From contig JAUWTR010000027.1 in NCBI GenBank assembly GCA_030614645.1, positions 1-9,827 on the forward strand: 9,827 bases of DNA, in the 5' to 3' direction. Source of the DNA: Candidatus Aminicenantota bacterium. GTDB lineage: Bacteria > Acidobacteriota > Aminicenantia > Aminicenantales > Aminicenantaceae. The position numbers and the translations under genes were made by a program. Positions 1-7,404 of this stretch are shown here, piece after piece. The notes under the pieces were generated by a model. That model was not told the DNA's origin, ran no database searches, and was given only the letters and a program-made list of their open reading frames with translations. Each line of letters starts with the position of its first letter. Within the stretch, counting starts at the first letter, position 1.

Positions 1-1040
1 AGGAACATTTCAACGACCTGGTAGTAGCCACTTACGGGCGCGGCTTCTGGATAATGGACGACATCACTCCCCTGCAGCAGCTTACAGACGAAGTGCTGAA
101 ATCAGATGTCTATCTGTTTCAACCACGTCCCGCCTACCGCATGCACAGCATAGCCGGCGGACCCATGGCCAATTCCCGGGCCTTTATCAATTATTACCTG
201 AAAAAACCCCCCAGAAAGGGCGTAAAGATCAGCATCTTTGACGAGCAGGGGGAACTGGTAGATACCCTGAGGGGCAATAGAAAAGCAGGCATTAACCGTG
301 CCTCCTGGCGGTTACAGCATTATCCCGCAGAACCGGCAAAACTGCGGACTAAACCTCCGGGAAACCCCTATGTGGTCGAAGAACTACGCTTCCACACTAT
401 GTGGGAAAGACAGGGCTGGTATCCTATCATAAGCTGGGGTACAAGCGGAGGATTCCGGGGATTTACAGCAGCGCCCGGGACCTATACGGTCAAACTCGAG
501 GTGGACGGCAAGGAATACACCCAGAAGCTGGAAGTTAAAAAAGACCCGCGCTCAAAAGGAAGCCTGGCTGATATAAAAGAACAGGTAGCAATGCAGAAAG
601 AGCTGCGTACAGAATTAAACACCGTCTCCCATATGATAAGCAAGCTCGAATGGATGCGGAAGCAGCTCTATGTCTTAAAGGATGCCCTTAGAGAAGGAGG
701 AGACGCAGCCGTAACCCTTATAGCTATCGGCAAATTCGACAAGAAAATCAGATCTGTGGAAGATGAACTCTTTCAGCATACAATAGCAGAAGGAGACTCC
801 AAGTCTTTCAGAGATCCCCAGAAGCTTTACTGCAAGCTTTCAGTCCTGGCCGGATATGTAAACAGCAGCGTAGACTTTGCCCCCAACAAACAGCAGCGCC
901 AAGTACACGCAGTCCTCAAGGAGCGCCTTGAAAAACAGAAGGCCCGCTTCAACGACCTTATCGAAAATGACCTGCCCGCATTCAATAAAATGCTGAGCGA
1001 AAAAGATATCGCTGGAATTGTAGTCCCGGATATTAAGTGA
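1..1040 (+). CDS. BNR/VPS10-repeat glycosyl hydrolase-like protein, C-terminal part (5' end outside window)
   Basis: The frame is open from position 3, upstream of the first ATG at 54, and reads EHFNDLVVATYGRGFWIMDD. The ATYGRGFW-I-DD motif is typical of the last blade of the sortilin/VPS10-like BNR propeller proteins annotated as glycosyl hydrolases or exo-sialidase-like, usually about 1000 residues long, so roughly the last third is visible. After the propeller comes a short linker (DVYLFQPRPAYR), a FlgD-like Ig segment (about residues 55-95 counted from the ATG at 54: KISIFDEQGELVDTLRG), a second beta stretch ending APGTYTVKLEVDG (about 140-160), and then a charged helical tail likely to form a coiled coil (about 170-310). 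No catalytic residue can be judged here, and many family members have no proven enzyme activity. It is probably secreted or periplasmic, but the signal peptide would lie outside the window. A hairpin follows the TGA stop, so it is probably the end of its own transcript. Confidence 0.85.
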   Translation, partial: EHFNDLVVATYGRGFWIMDDITPLQQLTDEVLKSDVYLFQPRPAYRMHSIAGGPMANSRAFINYYLKKPPRKGVKISIFDEQGELVDTLRGNRKAGINRASWRLQHYPAEPAKLRTKPPGNPYVVEELRFHTMWERQGWYPIISWGTSGGFRGFTAAPGTYTVKLEVDGKEYTQKLEVKKDPRSKGSLADIKEQVAMQKELRTELNTVSHMISKLEWMRKQLYVLKDALREGGDAAVTLIAIGKFDKKIRSVEDELFQHTIAEGDSKSFRDPQKLYCKLSVLAGYVNSSVDFAPNKQQRQVHAVLKERLEKQKARFNDLIENDLPAFNKMLSEKDIAGIVVPDIK

Positions 1041-1067
1041 AAACAGAAACCTGTTTTTTCTGTTTTT
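1040..1067 (+). terminator. Possible intrinsic terminator after the BNR-repeat gene
   Basis: AAAACAGAAA (1040-1049) can pair over 10 bp with TTTCTGTTTT (1057-1066) around a 7-base loop; an alternative is a 7-bp stem, AAAACAG/CTGTTTT, with an AAAC loop and a T-rich run behind it. The stem is AT-rich and overlaps the T tract, so strength is uncertain. Its position directly after the stop codon and before the sigma-gene promoter supports the call. Confidence 0.45.
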
Positions 1068-1071
1068 AGCT

Positions 1072-1096
1072 GGAACTTTTTTAAGGCTCATACGTC
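1072..1096 (+). promoter_or_regulatory. Candidate ECF-type promoter (GGAAC-N16-CGTC) for the sigma operon
   Basis: GGAAC at 1072-1076 is followed after exactly 16 bases by CGTC at 1093-1096. This is the common -35/-10 arrangement of promoters read by many ECF sigma factors, which often transcribe their own gene. It sits after the putative terminator and 12 bases before the sigma-gene ATG. The expected transcription start (about 1102-1105) leaves only a few bases before the ATG at 1109. No Shine-Dalgarno sequence is seen there, which agrees with a near-leaderless mRNA. Autoregulation is an inference from position and motif. Confidence 0.6.
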
Positions 1097-1108
1097 TTTG
1101 ATAATGAC

Positions 1109-1675
1109 ATGACAGCTCCACCTGAATTTGACGAGCTTTATTCCGAATACAAGACCATGGTCTTCAGTTTCGCCTATCATCTCACCCGAAACCAGGGCGA
1201 AGCCGAAGACCTTTATCAAGAAACCTGGCTGAGGATAGCAAATCAATTTCCCGGCGGCATAAAAAAACAAACTGTAAGAGCCTGGATATTCACTATAGTC
1301 TCCAATCTCCACAAGGATTCCCTACGCAAAAAACGGGTCAGGCGGCTGTTTTTTCTTAAAGAGAGCAGAAGCCTCTCCCAGGGCGACTCAGAAACAACAG
1401 GGCCCCCGGATGAAGCAGAATGGGCGCAGATAGGAAAAGACATCAACCGGGCAATAGCAGTCCTGCCGGAGCGTCAGAAGCGTGTATTTATTTTAAAGGA
1501 GATGGCAGGCCTCAAGCAGGCTGAAATAAGCGAAACCCTGGCCATCCCCAAAGGTACGGTCAAGTCATTGATGCACCGGGCCGTAAAAAGCCTGCAAAAA
1601 GAGCTTTCTGCATACCGGCCTGAACCCATCAAAGAGAGAGGAAAAAAATGCGATGTAAAGACATTGAGCGTTTGA
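1109..1675 (+). CDS. ECF-family RNA polymerase sigma-70 factor
   Basis: A 188-residue ECF sigma factor, the usual size for the group (about 160-200). Region 2 covers about residues 7-80: FDELYSEY, then the region 2.2-like EAEDLYQETWLRI (31-43), then the 2.4 part RAWIFTIVSNLHKDSLRKKR. A poorly conserved linker (about 81-108) follows. Region 4 covers about 110-166 with LPERQKRVFILKEMAGLKQ and a helix-turn-helix around 136-158 (QAEISETLAIPKGTVKSLM) that would bind the -35 element. It lacks region 3, as ECF factors do. ATG 1109 is chosen because region 2 begins just after it; the ATG at 1104 is in another frame. The last 28 bases overlap the anti-sigma gene, so the two are translationally coupled and probably made in balance. 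The signal that releases it cannot be read from the sequence. Confidence 0.95.
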   Translation: MTAPPEFDELYSEYKTMVFSFAYHLTRNQGEAEDLYQETWLRIANQFPGGIKKQTVRAWIFTIVSNLHKDSLRKKRVRRLFFLKESRSLSQGDSETTGPPDEAEWAQIGKDINRAIAVLPERQKRVFILKEMAGLKQAEISETLAIPKGTVKSLMHRAVKSLQKELSAYRPEPIKERGKKCDVKTLSV

Positions 1676-2115
1676 TAATCGATTCGACCTGGAAAGATTT
1701 AAACAGGGAAGAACTGCTCTTTATAAAAGAGCATACGCAGCAGTGCCCCCAGTGCACCCTTTTCCAGAGCGAATACAAAAACCTTAGGCTCTCTCTCAAA
1801 AATAACCCTGCTCCTGCCCTGCCGGAAGACCTGGACCGCAGCACCTGTGAAATGTGCCGTAAAGCCCTTAACTTGCAAAAAAAAGCTGCCCCCACAATCC
1901 CCCTAGTCATTTGGGGAGTACTCGCCATCCTAATCGTAATCTCTGTGATAATGTTTGTCCCGGTATTTAAGGACCTCAGGCTTAATGAGCCCCTTTCATC
2001 ACAGGCGCTTTTTGTCCTGACCTTTTTAATCCAGAACACTGTGATGCTCTTTTTTACGCCAATATTGATCAAAAATTGCAGAGCAAAAAAACAAGGCTTA
2101 AATATTTTTAGCTAA
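1648..2115 (+). CDS. Membrane anti-sigma factor with zinc-binding (ZAS/zf-HC2-type) domain
   Basis: A 155-residue protein starting inside the sigma gene, with a purine-rich ribosome site (GAGAGAGG) just upstream of ATG 1648. The N-terminal domain has the anti-sigma zinc signature H-x3-C-x2-C (H29, C33, C36) plus C3 as the likely fourth ligand, matching zinc-containing anti-sigma (ZAS) domains that clamp an ECF factor. Two hydrophobic stretches follow, about 84-107 (TIPLVIWGVLAILIVISVIM) and about 119-141 (LFVLTFLIQNTVMLFF), so it is probably a double-spanning membrane protein with both ends in the cytoplasm. There is almost no periplasmic sensor domain, since the loop between the helices is only about 11 residues. 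Either it senses within the membrane or another protein supplies the signal. C67 and C70 form a second CxxC of unknown use. The partner is inferred from the overlap with the sigma gene. Confidence 0.85.
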   Translation: MRCKDIERLIIDSTWKDLNREELLFIKEHTQQCPQCTLFQSEYKNLRLSLKNNPAPALPEDLDRSTCEMCRKALNLQKKAAPTIPLVIWGVLAILIVISVIMFVPVFKDLRLNEPLSSQALFVLTFLIQNTVMLFFTPILIKNCRAKKQGLNIFS

Positions 2116-2148
2116 ATAATTAAGGATATATATAACAGGAGGTTTATT

Positions 2149-2709
2149 ATGGCCACTACAACCGGAAAAACTGTCGTACTTGTCTTACTGGTATTGCTTA
2201 TTCTGTCTTTCATACGCCTTACTCCTTTGCTCTTAGCCCCGTTTGGCGTATTTACCGGGGTATTCCACGACCTCAAGGTGCCTGGCGTTAGGAGCATCAG
2301 CACTTGGCCCGGAGGATTTCACTTAACATCTCTTTCACTTTTATCAATAGCGTTTCTTATCCTCTGGATCGTGGTTATCGTCTGGGTATACAGGGATGCG
2401 GAACGGCGCGGCATGAACGGAGTGCTGTGGGCCCTGCTGGTGCTTATTGGAAATAGTATAGGACTGCTGATCTCTCTTATTATCCGCTCTGACAATCTGC
2501 CTGCTCCCCGGGACGATACTGAAAGCCCAGGCGGCTCGGACAGCCAGGCAACTATCACCTGCCCTAACTGCCAGAAACCGGTAGGCAGGGACTCTGCCTT
2601 TTGCCCCTTGTGCGGGACCAGGCTGCAGAAAGTATGCCCCGGCTGTGGAAAACCCGTAGAGGAAAACTGGGTAGCCTGCCCCTTATGCGGTGAAAAAATT
2701 AAAAAATAA
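2149..2709 (+). CDS. Three-helix membrane protein with PLDc_N-like segment and two zinc ribbons
   Basis: A 186-residue protein with a strong ribosome site (AGGAGG, 2138-2143, six bases before the ATG), 33 bp after the anti-sigma gene and on the same strand, so very likely in the same operon. Hydrophobic segments lie at about 8-32, 60-81 and 92-112. The stretch VYRDAERRGMNGVLWALLVL resembles the short PLDc_N-type membrane segment found in many small envelope proteins. After an acidic linker (about 117-133) come two C4 zinc ribbons: C138/C141 with C152/C155, and C163/C166 with C177/C180. Such ribbons usually mediate protein or nucleic-acid contacts on the cytoplasmic side. With no enzyme domain visible, a helper role for the sigma/anti-sigma pair (a signal receiver, adaptor or target of the sigma factor) is an inference from position only. 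Confidence 0.8.
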   Translation: MATTTGKTVVLVLLVLLILSFIRLTPLLLAPFGVFTGVFHDLKVPGVRSISTWPGGFHLTSLSLLSIAFLILWIVVIVWVYRDAERRGMNGVLWALLVLIGNSIGLLISLIIRSDNLPAPRDDTESPGGSDSQATITCPNCQKPVGRDSAFCPLCGTRLQKVCPGCGKPVEENWVACPLCGEKIKK

Positions 2710-2710
2710 A

Positions 2711-2748
2711 GGAATGATGGAATGGGAATGGGGGAATGGGGTCGGACC
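2711..2748 (+). repeat. G-rich GGAATG repeat ending in a GGTC-G-GACC palindrome
   Basis: Four GGAATG units occur at 2711, 2719, 2725 and 2733, with G runs of three to five. They end in the 9-base palindrome GGTC-G-GACC (2740-2748). It lies immediately after the stop codon of the zinc-ribbon gene. G-rich tracts joined to a small palindrome of this kind occur as scattered extragenic elements near REP-associated tyrosine transposases in environmental bacteria. No transposase is in the window, so this is at most a stray element. I cannot tell whether it recurs elsewhere in the genome. Confidence 0.4.
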
Positions 2749-2761
2749 ATGCTATCTTATA

Positions 2762-2779
2762 GATATCATTAAAGATATC
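2762..2779. other. Paired GATATC palindromes in the convergent gap
   Basis: GATATC-ATTAAA-GATATC is two copies of a six-base palindrome, 12 bases apart start to start. The rest of the gap (2780-2877) is AT-rich with a CCGCGCGG palindrome at about 2863-2870. I see no convincing terminator for either of the converging transcripts. The pair could be an operator or chance. Confidence 0.2.
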
Positions 2780-2877
2780 CCATAATAAGGGCTGATATTT
2801 CGCCTTAAAAGCTCTATTTAGCCCCAAAAAGGGTACTTAAGCATTTTAAAAGATATATTTTTTCCGCGCGGTTTTTC

Positions 2878-3909
2878 TTACGCTTCCTGCTGTCTTGTTT
2901 TTCTTGCTGTTACTGCCACGATCGCGAAAAAAACTGCTATTATTCCGATTAAAATAAAAACGTCAACCCTGACAGTTGACCAGTTTCCTCCCTCCCGGGT
3001 TATTTCCATTATCGGATTTATAACATAGTAAGTCGGGAAAAGCTTTGCGATCCATTTTGGAGCTTGGGGAAATAGAGCAAGAATACCTGGACCATAAATA
3101 ATCACTCCCAGCCCCTCTATGGCAGCATACACTGATGAAATCTCTTTCATAAATGCACCAAGAATCAATCCGAAACAGGCAGCCATGATTGCACCCAGGA
3201 ATAAGATAAATATTATCAAGCCCATTTGGGCATTAAAAGCATGATTAAGAATAAGGATTAAGGAGCCCATAACAATACTTGTAATTATCCCTAATAATCC
3301 TTTTGACACAAAAATATCAATTTGGGTTACCGGCGTAGCCAGTAAAGCCTTGATCGTTCTTTTTTGCTTTTCATCCACAAGAGATGAAGAAGGAACAGCA
3401 AAGCCGCTTACAAAAATTGCCATAAGAACAATTGCGGGAAGAAAACGGTCCTTCCAGGGAACATTATTTTTTTTCCCTAAAGAAACCGGCGTAATATCCA
3501 CAGGCGCTTTATTTCCGGATATAGCTCTGATCTTATGTAAAAGCGCAGAGCCTGCAATAATTCTATTTTTTAAAAGGCTTTCTCCCCCCACATAAACTGT
3601 TAATTTTGTTGATCCCTGTAAAACAACCCCTACATCCTGGGAACCGGCCTCTACGGCATCTGTTAATTCTATTTCTGAAAAGTATTCCTTCAGGTCGATA
3701 GATCCCATATTTTTTAAAGGTTCAACAATTTGGGAATTGCTCTCATTATAAATCCCAAGTTTGGGCTTTTCTGAAAAGATCGAGCCAAAAACCAGATTAA
3801 GCAGTAATGTTCCACTAAGGGGAGCAACTATGGCAAATATGTAAAAGTAACTTTTTGAACTGTATTTCAATTCTTTATACAATAAGACAGCTATTCTTCT
3901 AATACTCAT
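2878..3909 (-). CDS. ABC-2 type exporter membrane subunit (second permease)
   Basis: 343 residues with the ABC-2 (NatB/YhaP-like) plan: one N-terminal helix (about 21-43), a large extracytoplasmic domain (about 45-155), then a bundle of about five helices (158-178, 202-222, 230-252, 258-281, 315-335). The cytoplasmic coupling segment VDEKQKRTIKALLATPV (about 178-194) corresponds to the conserved E-x-GT-x-LL-TP motif that contacts the ATPase. It starts 11 bp inside the end of the first permease gene, with AGAAGGG just before ATG 3909, so the two are coupled and most likely form a heterodimer. The substrate is unknown: the family covers Na+ exporters as well as peptide, antibiotic and lipid exporters. 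It is the last gene of the leftward operon. Confidence 0.88.
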   Translation of the reverse strand: MSIRRIAVLLYKELKYSSKSYFYIFAIVAPLSGTLLLNLVFGSIFSEKPKLGIYNESNSQIVEPLKNMGSIDLKEYFSEIELTDAVEAGSQDVGVVLQGSTKLTVYVGGESLLKNRIIAGSALLHKIRAISGNKAPVDITPVSLGKKNNVPWKDRFLPAIVLMAIFVSGFAVPSSSLVDEKQKRTIKALLATPVTQIDIFVSKGLLGIITSIVMGSLILILNHAFNAQMGLIIFILFLGAIMAACFGLILGAFMKEISSVYAAIEGLGVIIYGPGILALFPQAPKWIAKLFPTYYVINPIMEITREGGNWSTVRVDVFILIGIIAVFFAIVAVTARKTRQQEA

Positions 3910-4963
3910 TAACCCTTCTCTTTAAAGTGATAATTCCCAGGAAAACAAAAACAATGTTAAACCCGATCAAAAACATCATATTGCGAAAATTACCACTCCA
4001 ACCAATATCAAAATTTACCGCCCTGTGAAGAATATCTATAAGAAAAAATGAGGGCACTAGTTTGATCCATCCGGATACAGGGCCGGGGAATATTACTGCA
4101 ACTCCCGGAATAAAAAGGATGATCATCAAAAGCGAGCCCCAAGCCACAACAGACATCAGGTCCTTGGAAATTGAAGCAATAAAAAATGCCATCCCTGTCA
4201 CCATGACCGAACCTAATAACAATGCTACGATAATGAATAAAATATTATGTGTCAGGCTTCCGGTTATTATCAAAAACACTGCTGCCTGTGAAAATGCCAA
4301 CACTACACCTGTAATACTCTTTCCGACGAACAGGTCGATTACTTTCATAGGCGTAACCAATAATGCCTGAACCGTCCCGATCTCCAATTCTGATGTTATG
4401 AGGGTCGCAACTCCGAATGTCCCCATAAATAGCATCATAAATACAAATAAGGGCAGCATCCGGTCTCTGTATGGGATCTGTTTGCCTCCCATATCCGGGC
4501 CAAGGACAATTTCTTGCACATCAATATCGATCCCATAACCGCTCATCTGATTTATTGTTTCACTTAGTAGGATTGTGTATATATCTTTTATCTCATCTGA
4601 GAAGTCTGAGGAAAAATAAACAAAGACCTGAGGTTTGCCGCCTCCTGCAAAAGATTTCTGCAGGTCCTGGGGACTTGAGATCCCCACATGCACTTCTTTA
4701 TCCGTGACAGCTTGTTTTAATTTATCTTCGCTTTTTACATTGCGGATTATCAATCCTTCTTCTTCTATATTTTCCAAAAACATACTTGAAGTCTGGGGAG
4801 CATGCAAACCGATTACTATTGTTTCATCCACTGTGCTCGGCATGACAAAATAAATAACAAGAAATACGACAATACAGAAAACAGTCATAGCCCCAAAGAA
4901 TTTATCCCTGTAATAAAGCTTTAGATCTTTGCAGACCAGGGCTTTGATCTTCTCCCAGCTCAT
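3899..4963 (-). CDS. ABC-2 type exporter membrane subunit (first permease)
   Basis: 354 residues with the same plan as its neighbour: an N-terminal helix (about 24-43), an external domain (about 45-165) and about five C-terminal helices (169-190, 215-235, 242-264, 270-293, 328-347). The coupling motif ELEIGTVQALLVTPMKVIDL (about 192-211) is closer to the family consensus than that of the second permease. ATG 4963 overlaps the ATPase stop in an ATGA arrangement, and the ribosome site (GGAAGGGGG) lies within the last ATPase codons. The two permeases look like diverged relatives rather than a recent copy, fitting a heterodimeric channel. Confidence 0.9.
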   Translation of the reverse strand: MSWEKIKALVCKDLKLYYRDKFFGAMTVFCIVVFLVIYFVMPSTVDETIVIGLHAPQTSSMFLENIEEEGLIIRNVKSEDKLKQAVTDKEVHVGISSPQDLQKSFAGGGKPQVFVYFSSDFSDEIKDIYTILLSETINQMSGYGIDIDVQEIVLGPDMGGKQIPYRDRMLPLFVFMMLFMGTFGVATLITSELEIGTVQALLVTPMKVIDLFVGKSITGVVLAFSQAAVFLIITGSLTHNILFIIVALLLGSVMVTGMAFFIASISKDLMSVVAWGSLLMIILFIPGVAVIFPGPVSGWIKLVPSFFLIDILHRAVNFDIGWSGNFRNMMFLIGFNIVFVFLGIITLKRRVNEY

Positions 4964-5826
4964 CCAGTCAGCCCCCTTCCTGTAATCTGAATAAAAATAT
5001 CCTCCAGACTCGCTTCTTCACTATGTATGGTTTCCACTTTCTCCTTATCAAAAAGCATACGCACATTTTCCCCTGTATGGGAATCGTCCATAACAATTTC
5101 TCTTACTTCAAACTCGCCGGTTTCTGTTTTTATTTCCGCTTTGAGCACCCGTTTCCCATATTTCTGTTTAAGGTCATGCGGTGTATCAAGTGCGACTATC
5201 TCTCCTTCATTTATAAAGGCAACCCGGTCAGAAAGTTTATCTGCCTCCAGCATGTCATGTGTTGTTAAAAATACAGTTGCCCCCCTATCTCTTTCTTTCA
5301 TAATCTCATTACGGATATTCTCTGCAGAGGTTGGGTCTAAGCCCTCAGTCGGTTCATCAAGAAACAGTATTTTGGGTTTATTAACAAGCGTCCTTGCAAC
5401 CATAAGGCGCTGCTTCATTCCTTTTGAAAAAGTTGATACCCGGTCTTTTTCTCGGCCCTTAAGGCCTACTCTTTTTAGTAGTTTTTCTGCATCTAAGTTT
5501 TTAATTCCAAAGAGTAAGGCAAAAAACTTTAAATTCTCAACTGCACTCATCTGTTCATACAGGTTTATACTTTCAAAACAAACCCCGATCTGCGCCTGCA
5601 CTTTACTGCTCTTTTTTGTTATATCCAGCCCTAGCACATAGATTTCCCCGTTTTTAGGGGAGATCTGGCCTGTGAGCATTTTAATTGTAGTGGATTTTCC
5701 GGCCCCGTTTGGCCCTAAAAAGCCAAAAATCTCGCCCTCTTTTACAGAAAAAGTAATCCCTTTTACTGCTTTTATATTGCCATAATTGTATTTAATATTA
5801 TCGGCTATAATTGCATCAGTACTCAT
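4960..5826 (-). CDS. ABC transporter ATP-binding protein (ABC-2 exporter ATPase)
   Basis: 288 residues with all nucleotide-binding motifs: Walker A GPNGAGKST (38-46), signature region FSKGMKQR (133-140; K replaces the usual second G), Walker B KILFLDEP (152-159) with catalytic E158, D-loop GLDP (162-165) and H-loop H190 (TTHDM). At the usual Q-loop glutamine position there is E85 (GVCFESINLYEQ), a variant also seen in other ABC-2 ATPases with an FEEPNLY-type motif. The C-terminal part (about 215-288) is the extra domain common to this exporter class. It should power the two membrane subunits encoded downstream, with which it overlaps by 4 bp. A clear ribosome site (TAAGGAGAGG) precedes ATG 5826. 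It lies 42 bp after dsbD. Confidence 0.94.
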   Translation of the reverse strand: MSTDAIIADNIKYNYGNIKAVKGITFSVKEGEIFGFLGPNGAGKSTTIKMLTGQISPKNGEIYVLGLDITKKSSKVQAQIGVCFESINLYEQMSAVENLKFFALLFGIKNLDAEKLLKRVGLKGREKDRVSTFSKGMKQRLMVARTLVNKPKILFLDEPTEGLDPTSAENIRNEIMKERDRGATVFLTTHDMLEADKLSDRVAFINEGEIVALDTPHDLKQKYGKRVLKAEIKTETGEFEVREIVMDDSHTGENVRMLFDKEKVETIHSEEASLEDIFIQITGRGLTG

Positions 5827-5868
5827 AACCTCTCCTTATAATCGCTGCTAAATCACACCCTGGCTATC

Positions 5869-7335
5869 CTAATTGAGCTCCATCACCTTTTTCATTTTAT
5901 TAAGGAGCCCTTCCGCTTTGATAAAACCAACAACACGTGCTTCGCTGACTTCGCTTCCGTCCGCATTCAAAAGAACCAGGGTTGGAACTCCCTTGATCTT
6001 AAACTTATTTCTCAATTTTTCATAAAGCGGATGATTTGTCGTAGTCAAATCCACTTTCAGCATAATAAATTTCCGGGATATGTCCACGATTTTCGGATCT
6101 TTATAGGTAAGATTATCCAACTCCTTACACGGTATGCACCAATCAGCATAAAAATCGATAAAAACAGGCTTTGCAGCCTCTTCAGCCTCCTGTATTTTAG
6201 CATCCGTATAGCTAGACCAATGAATCATCTCCCCCTGCATAGCAGAACCAGACTCCAACCTGGCCTTATTCAGGCTGGCTTCCACATAGGCTTCAATTCC
6301 TCTCACAGCAAAAAACAGAGCCACCATAAAAAAAACAATCCCTATGATATTCCGGATAAAGGGAAATACCTTATTTTTCATTTCAGTCGGTTCTATCCAG
6401 GCCAGATAGATACCCCCTAGAAAAAGAGTCACGGCAAGACTCAGATGATACACCAATGTGTTGGGAAAAAGAGGCTTTAGAAAGTAGATAGCCAAAGCAA
6501 TGAGGATGAATCCGAATATTTTTCTGACCCAGACCATCCAGGACCCGGACTTAGGAAGTTTATTAATGCTGCCGGAAAAAATGGCCAGGAAGAGGAAAGG
6601 AAGACCCAAGCCCAGAGCCAGCACAAAAAACATCAGGAAACCCAAAAACACATCCCCTTTTTCGCCCACATAGGTCAGCAGCCCCAAAATGAATGGCCCG
6701 ATGCAGGGGGCTGCCACCAAGCCGACTGTCAGCCCCATAAAAAGCGACCCTAGAAATCCTTTTTTGCTCCCCCCTACCCTTTTTGTCAAAAAAAAGGGAA
6801 GACGGAATTCATAAAGGTCAAACATGCTAAGCGCCAGCCCAACCAAGACAAGAGCAATCCCGATAAGAACAATAGGATTCTGCAGGGCCGAGCCGAAAAG
6901 ACTGCCCGTCAGGGCCGCAATCACTCCCAGGGAAGAATACGTGGCCGCCATTCCCAGGACATATAATAAGGCATGCACAATGAGTTTACCCTTGCGGCCC
7001 TCTGCCTGCCCTCCGAAATAGCCTATCGTAATGGGGATAATAGGATATACACAAGGAGTAAGGTTTAAAGCCAAACCCCCGAGAAAAATCAGGAGAAAAG
7101 TAAAAAACAATCCCTTATCACCCACAGACCTTGCAAATTCCCTTTCCTCCGGAGTCTGGGAAACAGAATCCTGTCCGGCAGTTTTCTTTTTTTCAGGCTG
7201 GGTTTCCTCCTGGCTGGGAATCATACCCTCAGGTAAGGATGCGAGCTTGAATGTCTTTTTAAAGTTCATTTCCGCAGGAATCATACACATGTTATCATCA
7301 CATGCCTGATACCCTATCACTCCGGAAATATCCAC
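5869..7335 (-). CDS. dsbD: DsbD thiol:disulfide interchange protein, membrane and thioredoxin part (downstream of in-frame stop)
   Basis: This part holds most of a DsbD. Numbering from the GTG at 7335, it has the end of the periplasmic alpha domain with C12 and C17 (YQACDDNMCMIP), and a linker. A membrane domain of about eight helices (75-347) follows, carrying the redox cysteines C95 (LNLTPCVYP) and C211 (AAPCIGP). The C-terminal thioredoxin domain has WCIPC (C400, C403) and cis-Pro P451 (KGVPTL). DsbD takes electrons from cytoplasmic thioredoxin and hands them to periplasmic reductases. The frame stays open upstream to 7401, directly after a TAA at 7402-7404, and that stretch (IYEGTFVIKTAVTLPASF) looks like alpha domain. 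The GTG at 7335 has no ribosome site, so it is probably not a true start. All three cysteine pairs are present, so loss must be recent or the stop is an error. Confidence 0.88.
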   Translation of the reverse strand: MDISGVIGYQACDDNMCMIPAEMNFKKTFKLASLPEGMIPSQEETQPEKKKTAGQDSVSQTPEEREFARSVGDKGLFFTFLLIFLGGLALNLTPCVYPIIPITIGYFGGQAEGRKGKLIVHALLYVLGMAATYSSLGVIAALTGSLFGSALQNPIVLIGIALVLVGLALSMFDLYEFRLPFFLTKRVGGSKKGFLGSLFMGLTVGLVAAPCIGPFILGLLTYVGEKGDVFLGFLMFFVLALGLGLPFLFLAIFSGSINKLPKSGSWMVWVRKIFGFILIALAIYFLKPLFPNTLVYHLSLAVTLFLGGIYLAWIEPTEMKNKVFPFIRNIIGIVFFMVALFFAVRGIEAYVEASLNKARLESGSAMQGEMIHWSSYTDAKIQEAEEAAKPVFIDFYADWCIPCKELDNLTYKDPKIVDISRKFIMLKVDLTTTNHPLYEKLRNKFKIKGVPTLVLLNADGSEVSEARVVGFIKAEGLLNKMKKVMELN

Positions 7336-7401
7336 TTCTAAACTCTGGAACGAAGCAGGTAAAGTAACTGCGGTTTTAATAACAAACGTTCCCTCATATA
7401 T

Positions 7402-7404
7402 TTA
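7402..7404 (-). other. In-frame TAA stop inside dsbD
   Basis: The codons read CCA-GTT-TAA-ATA-TAT-GAG. Position 7404 and position 7335 are in the same phase (69 bases apart), so no frameshift is involved. A single base change from AAA, GAA or CAA would restore one protein of 614 residues, a normal length for DsbD. TAA ends several other genes in the window (at 2115, 2709 and 2878), so reassignment of TAA is very unlikely. Confidence 0.9.

Noticed and set aside
1629..2072. 147-codon open frame on the - strand opposite the anti-sigma gene
   Set aside because: The + strand frame has the zinc motif, helices, ribosome site and operon context; the opposite frame has none.
2863..2870. CCGCGCGG palindrome as a terminator for the exporter operon
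   Set aside because: It leaves no room for a loop in a stable hairpin, and only a mixed A/T stretch follows on the - strand.
5027..5641. 204-codon open frame on the + strand opposite the ABC ATPase
   Set aside because: It is antisense to a gene with every ATPase motif intact, is rich in serine and phenylalanine as expected for an antisense frame, and has no recognisable domain.
7333..7335. GTG at 7335 as a real start for the second part of dsbD
   Set aside because: It has no ribosome site, and the open codons before it, back to the TAA, still encode alpha-domain sequence.
7402..7404. Reassigned stop codon or alternative genetic code
   Set aside because: TAA, TAG and TGA all end other genes in the window normally; a single mutation or error is simpler.
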